Origin: DALYDP01 sp964348685
Lineage (GTDB): Bacteria > Patescibacteriota > Gracilibacteria > Peribacterales > Peribacteraceae
Assembly (NCBI GenBank): GCA_964348685.1
Contig: CAYGDM010000026.1
Span: 1 to 14,305, forward strand
Direction: 5' to 3'
DNA length: 14,305 nt
Numbering within the stretch: the stretch's first letter is position 1; each line of letters starts with the position of its first letter. The notes under the pieces are model-generated. The model saw only the letters and a program-made list of their open reading frames with translations. It made no database searches and was not told the origin of the DNA. This document shows, piece after piece, positions 1 through 6,024 of the stretch. The translations under genes were made by a program, and so were the position numbers.

Positions 1-1053
1 GTCGAGGATCTGGCCGAAGCTCTTGCCTGCGATGTACTCGTACGCGGGGTCGACGTCCTTCGGGACCGTGAGGCGCGGTTTTTCGACCTCGTGGATGAAC
101 AGATGCCAGCTTTTGCGCGGGCCCTGCATCCACTGCTGGAGCAGCGAATGCTGGTCCTGGGTGCCGATCGCCGCGACCGGGAAGGGGTTCCGTACTTCGT
201 TCTTGCCGAGGCTCTCGGCGATCAGCTGCTGGTTCCACCGCGCAAGGGATTGCAGCCGCGCGCTGTAGGGCATGATCACGCGGAGGATGTAGCCTTTCTT
301 GCTCTCGTGCAGGTACTGCACCGCAGCGAGCATTCCGGCGGGGTTTTCGTCGAGCGAGGGGTTGAAGCACGACGCTTCGAGGTCGGCCGCGCCCTGGATG
401 AATGCGTCGACGTCGGCGTCGATGAGCGCCAGCGCGAGCAGCCCGACGACGGTGAAGATCGCGTAGCGGCCGCCGACCTCCGGGTGGGGGAGCATCGGGA
501 TGTTTTTAGCGGCGCAGAACGATTGCAGCGCGCCTGCATTCGGGTCGGTGATCGCTACGGCGTAGTCCGTCGCCTTCGCGCCGTGCACCTCGCGCAGTTT
601 CTCCCAGTAGAGGAAGAACGCGCTCAGGGTTTCGAGCGTGCCGCCCGATTTGCTCGCGACCACGACGAGCGTGTGCTTCCAGTCGATCACGTCGAGGTAC
701 AGCTGCAGCACCGAGGGGTCGATCGTGTCGACCACCACGAGCTCGGGCGCGTTCGGGTTCGCGAAGACTTCGCTCAGCACGCGGGGGCCGAGGCCCGATC
801 CGCCGATGCCGATCCAGAGGATCGTTTGGATCTTCTGTTTCTTCGTGCGTTCGCGGAGGTCTTTTACCGACTGGATCGCCGCTTCGTCGTAGATACTGCG
901 GGTCCAGGAATGTTGGCCCGCTTCGCACTCGGCGCGGAGTTCGTCGATGTAGCGCTTCATGCTCCCGCGTACCTGGAGAAGGTCTTGGTCGCTGATGCCG
1001 TACGACGGCGTGATGAGCTTTGCGAGCGAGCCGGCGATATCGAGCGTGAGCAT
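1..1053 (-). CDS. pgi: Glucose-6-phosphate isomerase, C-terminus cut off by window edge
   Basis: Interconverts glucose-6-phosphate and fructose-6-phosphate in the cytoplasm (glycolysis/gluconeogenesis). The first 351 residues are present; bacterial enzymes of this type are often about 430-450 residues, so the last quarter, with the expected C-terminal catalytic lysine, lies off the left edge. Visible motifs are GIGGSGLG (about residues 81-88) and SKSGGTLET (134-142), which form the phosphosugar-binding SIS fold, then VGGRY (193-197). The segment QQLIAESLGK follows, with the likely catalytic Glu280, and TQDQHSLLQ carries the likely catalytic His302. The ATG at 1053 lies 10 nt after the ruvA stop, so the two genes are probably one transcript. 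No Shine-Dalgarno site precedes it. The next in-frame Met (residue 32) would remove conserved N-terminal sequence. A long open frame on the other strand is a shadow. Confidence 0.96.
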   Translation of the reverse strand, partial: MLTLDIAGSLAKLITPSYGISDQDLLQVRGSMKRYIDELRAECEAGQHSWTRSIYDEAAIQSVKDLRERTKKQKIQTILWIGIGGSGLGPRVLSEVFANPNAPELVVVDTIDPSVLQLYLDVIDWKHTLVVVASKSGGTLETLSAFFLYWEKLREVHGAKATDYAVAITDPNAGALQSFCAAKNIPMLPHPEVGGRYAIFTVVGLLALALIDADVDAFIQGAADLEASCFNPSLDENPAGMLAAVQYLHESKKGYILRVIMPYSARLQSLARWNQQLIAESLGKNEVRNPFPVAAIGTQDQHSLLQQWMQGPRKSWHLFIHEVEKPRLTVPKDVDPAYEYIAGKSFGQILD

Positions 1054-1063
1054 AAGGAGGATC

Positions 1064-1639
1064 TTACAACGAACGGAGGGCTGCGGTCACGCGGTCTTCG
1101 GTCGTGCGCAGGTCTTGGGGAACGGCTTCGAGCGCGCGTTGGGCTTCGGCTTGGTTGTAACCGAGTTGCGCGAGGGCGGCGATCGCATCCGGGTCGAAGC
1201 GGGCGCCCATCGATTGCGGGTCGCCGGTGAAGAGCGTCGGGTGGCGCTCGGCGAGGCTTTTGAGTTCGACGAGCAGTTTTTCGGCGGTCTTCTTGCCGAT
1301 GCCTTTGATCGATTGCAGGTGCGCGTGGTCGTTTTCCTGGATCGCCTTCATGAGGAGGCCTCTGGGTACGCCGCAGAGTTCGAGGCCGGTTCTGGGGCCG
1401 ATGCCCGAGATCTGCGTGAGTTCTTCGAAGAGTGTGCGCGTGGCGGCGTCGAGGAAGCCGAAGAGCTCGAACCGGTCCTCGCGGACGTACGTCGAAATCC
1501 AGAGCGTCGCCGTGTCGCCGTCCTGCAATGTGTCCCACGCGTCGATTGGCACCGCCACGCGGTATCCCGCCCCGTTCACGTCCACCGATACCTCGTTCAG
1601 GCTGCCCTTGCCGATAGTGCCTCGGAGATGGGCGAACAT
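1064..1639 (-). CDS. ruvA: Holliday junction branch migration protein RuvA
   Basis: RuvA binds four-way DNA junctions as a tetramer and loads the RuvB motor during recombinational repair. The 191-residue product fits the family (about 190-205). It opens with MFAHLRGTIG, the usual start of the N-terminal OB-fold domain. Two helix-hairpin-helix motifs follow (ISGIGPRTG and IKGIGKKTAEKL, roughly residues 70-125). The C-terminal domain that contacts RuvB contains DAIAALAQLGYNQAEAQRAL. An in-frame ATG at 1657 exists, but it lies upstream of the predicted -10 box and would add residues not typical of RuvA, so 1639 is preferred. With that start the mRNA would be leaderless. pgi follows 10 nt downstream. 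ruvB and ruvC are not in the window. Confidence 0.96.
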   Translation of the reverse strand: MFAHLRGTIGKGSLNEVSVDVNGAGYRVAVPIDAWDTLQDGDTATLWISTYVREDRFELFGFLDAATRTLFEELTQISGIGPRTGLELCGVPRGLLMKAIQENDHAHLQSIKGIGKKTAEKLLVELKSLAERHPTLFTGDPQSMGARFDPDAIAALAQLGYNQAEAQRALEAVPQDLRTTEDRVTAALRSL

Positions 1640-1645
1640 GGCCGG

Positions 1646-1654
1646 AGTGTAGCA
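1646..1654 (-). promoter_or_regulatory. Extended -10 promoter of ruvA, predicting a leaderless mRNA
   Basis: On the minus strand TGCTACACT fits an extended -10 element (TGnTATAAT). Exactly six bases (CCGGCC) separate it from the ruvA ATG, so the expected transcription start is the A of the start codon. No convincing -35 box is seen at 16-18 bp, which extended -10 promoters can tolerate. Seen by eye only. Confidence 0.6.
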
Positions 1655-1683
1655 CACGCGCCCTCGTCAAAAGGTGTCGTTTT

Positions 1684-1692
1684 TGCTATAAT
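1684..1692 (+). promoter_or_regulatory. Extended -10 promoter of the M23 peptidase gene
   Basis: TGCTATAAT is a perfect extended -10 element. It lies 14 nt before the ATG at 1707, giving a predicted 5' leader of about 8 nt with no Shine-Dalgarno site. It fires divergently from the ruvA promoter about 30 bp away. Confidence 0.7.
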
Positions 1693-1706
1693 GATGGGAA
1701 ACAAAC

Positions 1707-2912
1707 ATGCACCACACACGTCGCCTCCTCATCGTGATCCCGGCGCTCATGGCGTTGATTCCGATCGTGCCGCTTGGCATGACGGGACTCTTGTCGCTCG
1801 ACGAGCGCGACACCGTGCGCGAATCGCTGTACGACGCGATCGGCGACGCCGCGGCGGAGTATCGTCAGCGCGGCGGGTTGCAGTCGCGTCTGGAGAAAGG
1901 GAAGACGACGCTCGCGGAGCAGCAGAAACTCGTGAAAGACATCGAGATGCATAAGGTGATGACGCGTCGCGAGGTTGTTCGTTTGCGCCGTATTCAGGGC
2001 AAGATCGAATTGCGCACGGCGACCGATTTACCGACGAAAAACGACGCGATCCTCGCGCAGAGCAGCGCGAAGAAGCGCTATTCGGAATTGCTCCGCCAGC
2101 GCGCGGGGTCGCGCGGCTCGCGCCTGGCCCGTTGGATGGGCGAACCAGCCTGGAGTACGGCCGACGAGCGGCTGCTGCGCTATCAGGAAAAACTCGTGAA
2201 GGATCTCACGGCAGGCGTGAGCGTGCTTGAACGCTTGGAACGCGCGGAAGATGCGCACAGCAAGACACTGACGCTCTACGCGCAGGCATCGAAGACGTAT
2301 GCCGCGACCGTCGACAGCGTCGCCCTCGGCGAAGAGCAGTTGCGCGAGAACCGTCGCATCATGGCCGAGGTGCACGACCACGTGCTGTCGCTCCAGGGCG
2401 ATCTCGCCCGCATCGATGCGAAGCTCCGCCAGAAGGCGGGCCGCGCGCTCGTGGAATCGGGCCTCCTCGATGCCGAAGACGTCCGCCACGCATCGGCGAT
2501 GGCCGCGCCCGCGTTCAGCTGGCCGGTGTACGGCCGCGTGTCGGCCGGGTTTATGAATAAGCCGTACGTCGCGTTCTTCGGCGTGCAACACTACGGCACC
2601 GACATCGTCGTTCCGCAGGGAACGCCCGTGGGCTCGGCGACCGACGGCGTCGTGTTCCTTGTGCGAGACGGGGGAGCGACCGGCTACACGTACATCCTCA
2701 TCGGCCACCGCGACGGATACGCCACGCTCTACGGCCATCTCAATGAAACGCACGTTGTCGCGGGGCAAGAAGTCGCGGCCGGCGAAACGATCGGCCTCTC
2801 GGGTGGCAAACCCGGCACGCGCGGGGCGGGTCCGATGACGACGAATTCGCACCTCCACTTTGAAGTCATCCAGAACGGCGTGAACGTGGATCCGTTGAGC
2901 GTGTTGCCGTAA
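1707..2912 (+). CDS. Membrane-anchored M23 (LytM/EnvC-type) metallopeptidase with coiled coil
   Basis: Probable peptidoglycan endopeptidase, or activator of one, acting outside the cytoplasmic membrane in cell-wall remodelling or division. Residues 6-30 are hydrophobic after a short basic start, giving a signal anchor or uncleaved signal peptide. Residues about 45-255 are charged and heptad-like, suggesting a long coiled coil as in EnvC. The C-terminal M23 domain (about 270-395) has the full zinc and catalytic set: HYGTD (His295, Asp299), YGHL (His344) and HLHFE (His382, His384). Because none is missing, the domain is probably active rather than a degenerate regulator. The gene has its own promoter and ends 13 nt before a two-way terminator. 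The exact cleavage specificity cannot be read from sequence. Confidence 0.9.
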   Translation: MHHTRRLLIVIPALMALIPIVPLGMTGLLSLDERDTVRESLYDAIGDAAAEYRQRGGLQSRLEKGKTTLAEQQKLVKDIEMHKVMTRREVVRLRRIQGKIELRTATDLPTKNDAILAQSSAKKRYSELLRQRAGSRGSRLARWMGEPAWSTADERLLRYQEKLVKDLTAGVSVLERLERAEDAHSKTLTLYAQASKTYAATVDSVALGEEQLRENRRIMAEVHDHVLSLQGDLARIDAKLRQKAGRALVESGLLDAEDVRHASAMAAPAFSWPVYGRVSAGFMNKPYVAFFGVQHYGTDIVVPQGTPVGSATDGVVFLVRDGGATGYTYILIGHRDGYATLYGHLNETHVVAGQEVAAGETIGLSGGKPGTRGAGPMTTNSHLHFEVIQNGVNVDPLSVLP

Positions 2913-2925
2913 TTCAGGCATAGCG

Positions 2926-2959
2926 AAAACCCCCTGCACCAAGTGTGCACGGGGGTTTT
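2926..2959. terminator. Bidirectional intrinsic terminator between convergent genes
   Basis: The arms AAAACCCCC-TGCAC (2926-2939) and GTGCAC-GGGGG-TTTT (2945-2959) pair with one bulged base around the loop CAAGT. Flanking A and T runs of four allow it to work in both directions. It lies between the M23 gene stop (2912) and the stop of the convergent unknown gene (3007), as expected for a shared terminator. Confidence 0.8.
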
Positions 2960-3006
2960 GAATGATCGAAGCCGGTTGGCCTCAAATACCGAAGGCATCG
3001 TATCCG

Positions 3007-3573
3007 TTACCTGTCGAAAAGAATGTGTTCTTCAGGAACCATGCAGAGCAATCCGCCGTCGCGATCCGGCAAGCGCAGCTCATCACCGTTCTTGCTGCAC
3101 ATATAGGAGATCCTCCATCGTTGACCGAGGTAGTCGATTTCCGGAGGACTGAGAAACCATACGGCGGGGAAATGCATGTTGTTCGCCTGGAGGGGCGGAC
3201 TGACACGCCCGAGGAGTTGTCTGAGCTGGTCCTGGATTACAGACGGAATGTCCGGATGTCTCTCCTCGCGACCGCGTCCGAAGCGCAGGTCGAGGGGCGC
3301 CCGTTTTATCGGAAGTTTCTTCAGGCAGAGATCCCACGTTGTGTTGATGAGGTCACGGCCGTGGTGACTTTGGTGGGACATGAGATTGCTGTACGGCCCT
3401 TTCCAGGCGGCACGCACCATGCTCCATACGATTTTCTCTTCTTCTCCTTCCTCGAAGCAGTCGGGGAAAGCAGAGCGTAAGCCCTTCAATGCTCGCGCAT
3501 CCGAACAGGTTGCCAAGGCAAGCCTGGTCTTCACGCATGCGATCCGTCGCACATTCGTCCAATTCCTTCTCAT
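3007..3573 (-). CDS. Protein of unknown function (188 aa)
   Basis: I do not recognise a family. The product has a basic, Cys-containing N-terminus (RRIACVKTRLALATCSDARAL), an acidic patch FEEGEEEK and several Trp residues, with no signal peptide or membrane segment. Support for this strand over the overlapping plus-strand frame (2962-3480) is as follows. It has a TTGACC/TAAAAT promoter upstream and an AAGGA Shine-Dalgarno site 7 nt before the ATG at 3573. Its codon choice is GC3-rich and it ends at a two-way terminator. A GTG five codons upstream is possible, but the ribosome site points to the ATG. The base composition is less GC-rich than its neighbours and the start architecture differs from theirs, so it may be a recent arrival. 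Confidence 0.68.
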   Translation of the reverse strand: MRRNWTNVRRIACVKTRLALATCSDARALKGLRSAFPDCFEEGEEEKIVWSMVRAAWKGPYSNLMSHQSHHGRDLINTTWDLCLKKLPIKRAPLDLRFGRGREERHPDIPSVIQDQLRQLLGRVSPPLQANNMHFPAVWFLSPPEIDYLGQRWRISYMCSKNGDELRLPDRDGGLLCMVPEEHILFDR

Positions 3574-3580
3574 TTCACAA

Positions 3581-3585
3581 TCCTT
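3581..3585 (-). promoter_or_regulatory. Shine-Dalgarno site of the 3573 gene
   Basis: AAGGA on the minus strand, 7 nt before the ATG at 3573. It is the only well-placed ribosome binding site found in this window, and it decides the start of the unknown gene. Confidence 0.65.
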
Positions 3586-3625
3586 CACGTACGAATTTCG
3601 ACACGAAACGAGTTACAACGCCGGT

Positions 3626-3642
3626 GTTGTTCAACGAACAAC
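3626..3642. promoter_or_regulatory. Perfect palindrome at the predicted transcription start, candidate operator
   Basis: GTTGTTC-AAC-GAACAAC has perfect 7-bp arms around a 3-nt centre. It lies directly downstream of the -10 box (3650-3655) of the unknown gene, spanning about +2 to +18 of the predicted transcript. It could be a repressor site or a 5' hairpin in the mRNA. The regulator is unknown. Confidence 0.5.
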
Positions 3643-3649
3643 TTAGAGT

Positions 3650-3677
3650 ATTTTACTACTTATTATTATTTGGTCAA
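3650..3677 (-). promoter_or_regulatory. Promoter of the 3573 gene
   Basis: Minus-strand TTGACC (3672-3677) and TAAAAT (3650-3655) with a 16-bp AT-rich spacer. The predicted transcript starts near 3643 and has a leader of about 70 nt, much longer than those predicted for other genes here. The -35 box begins a few bases after the queA stop codon. Confidence 0.6.
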
Positions 3678-3680
3678 ATA

Positions 3681-4712
3681 TCACACAATCAGCATCCCGT
3701 CGCCAAAAGAGAACAGCCGGAACTTCTCGGCGATCGCCGTTTGGTAGAGCTTCATGAGTTGGTTGCGGCCGACGAACCCTGCCACGAGCATGAGGAGGCT
3801 GCTCTTCGGGACGTGGAAATTGGTGACAACGGCGGTGACGAACCGCGGCGGATTCTCGGGCGAGAGGAACAGCGTCGTGCGGCCGTAGCGGTTGATGATG
3901 GTATCACCTTCGACCGCGGCCGATTCGAGCGTGCGGACGGTGGTGGTGCCGACGGCCACGATCGGTCTGCCCTCTTCTTTGGCGCGGTTCAAAAAATCAG
4001 CAACGTCTTCGTCGATGAAGTACGTCTCTTCGTGCAGGGTGCGCAAAGCGATCTGTTCGTCCGTCACGGGAGCGAAGGTCCCGAGCCCCACGTGGAGCGT
4101 GACGTAGCAGACGTCGTGGCCCGCTGCCTTGATGCGCTCGATGAGCTCCCGTGTGAAGTGCAGGCTCGCGGTTGGTGCGGCCACGCTGCCGGGGTTCTTC
4201 GCGAAGACGGTTTGGTACTCGCTGCGCCGTGTTTCTTCGGTCATGTCCTTCGCCTCGATGTAAGGCGGTAGCGGCGTTTTGCCGAATTCTTCGAGGAGGG
4301 GAACGGTTTGGTCGATTGGGAACGACGTTTTCAGGATCGCTTCTTTCCCGTCGCGTTCGACGCACTCCAGCGTGTGGCCCGCCCAGTGCGCGACCATACC
4401 GGGTTGCAGGGCGCGGGGCGCCATCGCGCGAAGGGTGTCGCCGTCGGTTCGCAGACAGAGCACGTCGATCTTTTTCCCCATGAGGTCGAGCTCCATGCGC
4501 GCGGGGATCACCTTCGTTTCGTTGAAGACGACGACGCTTTTTTCCGGCAGGTATTCGTCGATGTGCCCGAAGGTATCCAGCATCGTTTCGCCGCTGGCGC
4601 GGTCGAAGACCATCAGTCGCGCGCTGTCTCTGGGGCAGGCCGGCGCCTGGGCGATCAGCGCTTCCGGGAAGTGGTAATCGTAGGCCGCGAGGGTGTCTGA
4701 GGGGGTTGTCAT
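3681..4712 (-). CDS. queA: S-adenosylmethionine:tRNA ribosyltransferase-isomerase
   Basis: QueA transfers and isomerises the ribosyl part of S-adenosylmethionine onto preQ1 in tRNA to make epoxyqueuosine at the wobble position. The product is 343 residues, normal for the family. Characteristic segments are YDYHFPEALIAQ near the N-terminus, VVFNETKVIPARM, LPPYI, VAAPTASLHF, YVTLHVGLGTF, GTTTVRTLES and TNFHVPKSSLLMLV. The start at 4712 gives the usual N-terminus; a TTG at 4736 would add eight atypical residues. The ATG overlaps the TGA of the upstream transposase gene (ATGA) and has no Shine-Dalgarno site, so translation is probably coupled to that gene. Other queuosine genes (tgt, queG) are not in the window. 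Confidence 0.96.
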   Translation of the reverse strand: MTTPSDTLAAYDYHFPEALIAQAPACPRDSARLMVFDRASGETMLDTFGHIDEYLPEKSVVVFNETKVIPARMELDLMGKKIDVLCLRTDGDTLRAMAPRALQPGMVAHWAGHTLECVERDGKEAILKTSFPIDQTVPLLEEFGKTPLPPYIEAKDMTEETRRSEYQTVFAKNPGSVAAPTASLHFTRELIERIKAAGHDVCYVTLHVGLGTFAPVTDEQIALRTLHEETYFIDEDVADFLNRAKEEGRPIVAVGTTTVRTLESAAVEGDTIINRYGRTTLFLSPENPPRFVTAVVTNFHVPKSSLLMLVAGFVGRNQLMKLYQTAIAEKFRLFSFGDGMLIV

Positions 4713-5215
4713 GGGGAAAGCTCGTCGGTCGACCAATGAGAAGGATTATTTAGAATATACCCTTTAATACGTACTCGTTCGTCCGGGGTCCGTACGATAC
4801 GTTCAAAATAATTACGCTGCCAGATTCTTCCTTCAAATCCGTGTGATTCGTAAATTTGTTTGGTGATGATGGATTTCAATTGGCCGATGATCGATCCTAA
4901 TGATCGCGGTTGCAACGTTGGAGCGACCGTTGGGGCGACCCGGCGGGTCGCCCGTACATCAATCAATAGATGTGCGTGATTCGGCATTACGATCCATGTG
5001 TCGATACGGACGTATGGCCGAATAATGTTCGTGCGTTGTATTTCATTTGCGACGATGCAGCCAATTTCCGATAATCCCATAATTCCGTGCCGTATTTCGC
5101 CGAATAGATGTTCTCGATTGTGGGCGCATATGGTTACGAAATATGAGCCTTCCTTTCCATAATCATATTGGGCCAGCCGTATCGACCGCCGATGATGTTT
5201 CCGTATATCGAACAT
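4709..5215 (-). CDS. REP-associated tyrosine transposase (RAYT, Y1-HUH family)
   Basis: A single-strand DNA endonuclease of the IS200-like Y1 transposase superfamily, of the type that processes palindromic REP sequences. The 168-residue product has the RRSIRLAQYDY...YFVTICAHNRE opening typical of the group and the metal-binding HUH motif PNHAHLL (His80, His82). The C-terminal block WQRNYFERIVR...YILNNPSHW is also typical. The catalytic tyrosine is probably Tyr122 or Tyr136; I cannot choose without an alignment. Residues 88-104 are an insert-like stretch (RATRRVAPTVAPTLQPR) encoded by a tandem repeat and a perfect palindrome. The gene is more AT-rich than its neighbours, suggesting horizontal origin. 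No insertion-sequence ends were found. Its stop overlaps the queA start. Confidence 0.88.
   Translation of the reverse strand: MFDIRKHHRRSIRLAQYDYGKEGSYFVTICAHNREHLFGEIRHGIMGLSEIGCIVANEIQRTNIIRPYVRIDTWIVMPNHAHLLIDVRATRRVAPTVAPTLQPRSLGSIIGQLKSIITKQIYESHGFEGRIWQRNYFERIVRTPDERVRIKGYILNNPSHWSTDELSP
4917..4940. repeat. 12-bp tandem repeat inside the transposase gene
   Basis: GTTGGAGCGACC (4917-4928) is followed directly by GTTGGGGCGACC (4929-4940), with one mismatch. Read on the minus strand, it encodes the repeated peptide VAPT-VAPT. Confidence 0.8.
4933..4953. repeat. REP-like perfect palindrome inside the transposase gene
   Basis: GGGCGACCC and GGGTCGCCC form perfect 9-bp arms around a GGC loop, giving a very stable GC-rich hairpin. 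It overlaps the second copy of the 12-bp tandem repeat and is translated in frame. REP-type sequences are the known substrates of this transposase family, so this may be a copy of its own target. Confidence 0.75.
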
Positions 5216-5221
5216 CGTCTC

Positions 5222-5227
5222 ATCGTA
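5222..5227 (-). promoter_or_regulatory. Possible -10 box of the transposase gene
   Basis: Minus-strand TACGAT ends exactly 6 nt (GAGACG) before the ATG at 5215, which would give a leaderless mRNA. No clear -35 box is present, so this is weak evidence. The 85-bp gap to rsmI (5216-5300) shows nothing else beyond two copies of ATGACGTA. Confidence 0.3.
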
Positions 5228-5300
5228 AAAGATGTGCGATTACGTCATTGCGTGATTGATCGGCGTGCCTCTCTTTTTCCTCATGCCTACGTCATCCCTT

Positions 5301-6008
5301 TCATTCTTCTTCCCCCTGGAACGCCTTTCCTTTTCGCGGCGGCGCCCCGATCACCACCACGAACTCTCCTTTCTGCGTGATCGATCCTGCTAGCGCGGTC
5401 AGTCCCGCGACCGTCGTCTGGATGATTTCTTCGTGCATCTTTGTGAGCTCGCGCGCCACGACGACCGGGCGGTCCGGCTGGTCTTTCAATGCTTCGGCGA
5501 GTTGGTTAAGAGTTTTCTCGATGCGGTGGACCGACTCGTAGAACACGATCGTGTCTTCCTCCGCGGCGAACGTGGCAAGTAGCGTGGCGCGGCCTTTCTT
5601 GAGTGGTAGGAATCCGAGGTAGCGGAAGCGGTTGATGGGAAGGCCGGAGGCGGAGAGCGCGGCGAGGAACGCGGAGGGGCCGGGGAGCGCGGAGATGGCG
5701 ATGCCTTCCGCGCGGCAGGCCGACACGAGCGCGTAGCCCGGGTCCGAGATTCCCGGCGTGCCAGCGTCGCTTACGAGCACCAAGTGTTCGTCGCGCTTCA
5801 GGCGGTCGATGATCGTTGCGAGCGAGCGGTCGTCGCTGTAGCCGTGGAAGCTCATGAGCGGTTTCTTCTCCAGGCCGAGCAGCTTCAAGAGTTGGCCCGT
5901 CACACGCGTGTCTTCGCACACTACGCCATCGCACGTTTTGAGCGTTTCGAGGGCCCGAAGGGTGATATCTCCTAAATTGCCGATGGGTGTTGCGACGATC
6001 GATAGCAT
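5301..6008 (-). CDS. rsmI: 16S rRNA (cytidine-1402-2'-O)-methyltransferase RsmI
   Basis: Methylates the 2'-hydroxyl of C1402 in the decoding centre of 16S rRNA using S-adenosylmethionine. The 235-residue product has the tetrapyrrole-methylase-type fold with VATPIGNLGD at the N-terminus, CEDTR, SDAGTPGISDPG (SAM binding), LPGPSA, GFLP and ARELTKMHEE. Many homologues have about 280-290 residues; this one lacks the extra C-terminal domain. The ATG at 6008 gives the canonical N-terminus. Upstream in-frame codons back to 6065 overlap the preceding gene and do not look like RsmI. It starts 16 nt after that gene's stop without a Shine-Dalgarno site, so it is probably co-transcribed with it. Confidence 0.96.
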   Translation of the reverse strand: MLSIVATPIGNLGDITLRALETLKTCDGVVCEDTRVTGQLLKLLGLEKKPLMSFHGYSDDRSLATIIDRLKRDEHLVLVSDAGTPGISDPGYALVSACRAEGIAISALPGPSAFLAALSASGLPINRFRYLGFLPLKKGRATLLATFAAEEDTIVFYESVHRIEKTLNQLAEALKDQPDRPVVVARELTKMHEEIIQTTVAGLTALAGSITQKGEFVVVIGAPPRKGKAFQGEEE

Positions 6009-6024
6009 GACAAGGAAAGAAGGG

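Noticed and set aside
91..1230. 379-codon plus-strand frame opposite pgi and ruvA
   Set aside because: The minus strand encodes recognisable Pgi and RuvA; this frame has antisense composition and spans both genes.
2962..3480. Plus-strand 172-codon frame with a moderately protein-like sequence
   Set aside because: It starts 3 nt after the terminator hairpin and has no promoter or ribosome site. The minus-strand frame has a promoter, Shine-Dalgarno site and a correctly placed terminator. Not fully excluded.
3626..3642. Palindrome as a terminator for queA or as a LexA box
   Set aside because: It has AT-rich arms without an adjacent T run on the queA strand, lies downstream of another promoter, and does not match the LexA consensus sequences I know.
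5216..5300. Two ATGACGTA copies as transposon ends or target duplications
   Set aside because: They are short, lie on the same side of the RAYT gene rather than flanking it, and may be chance.
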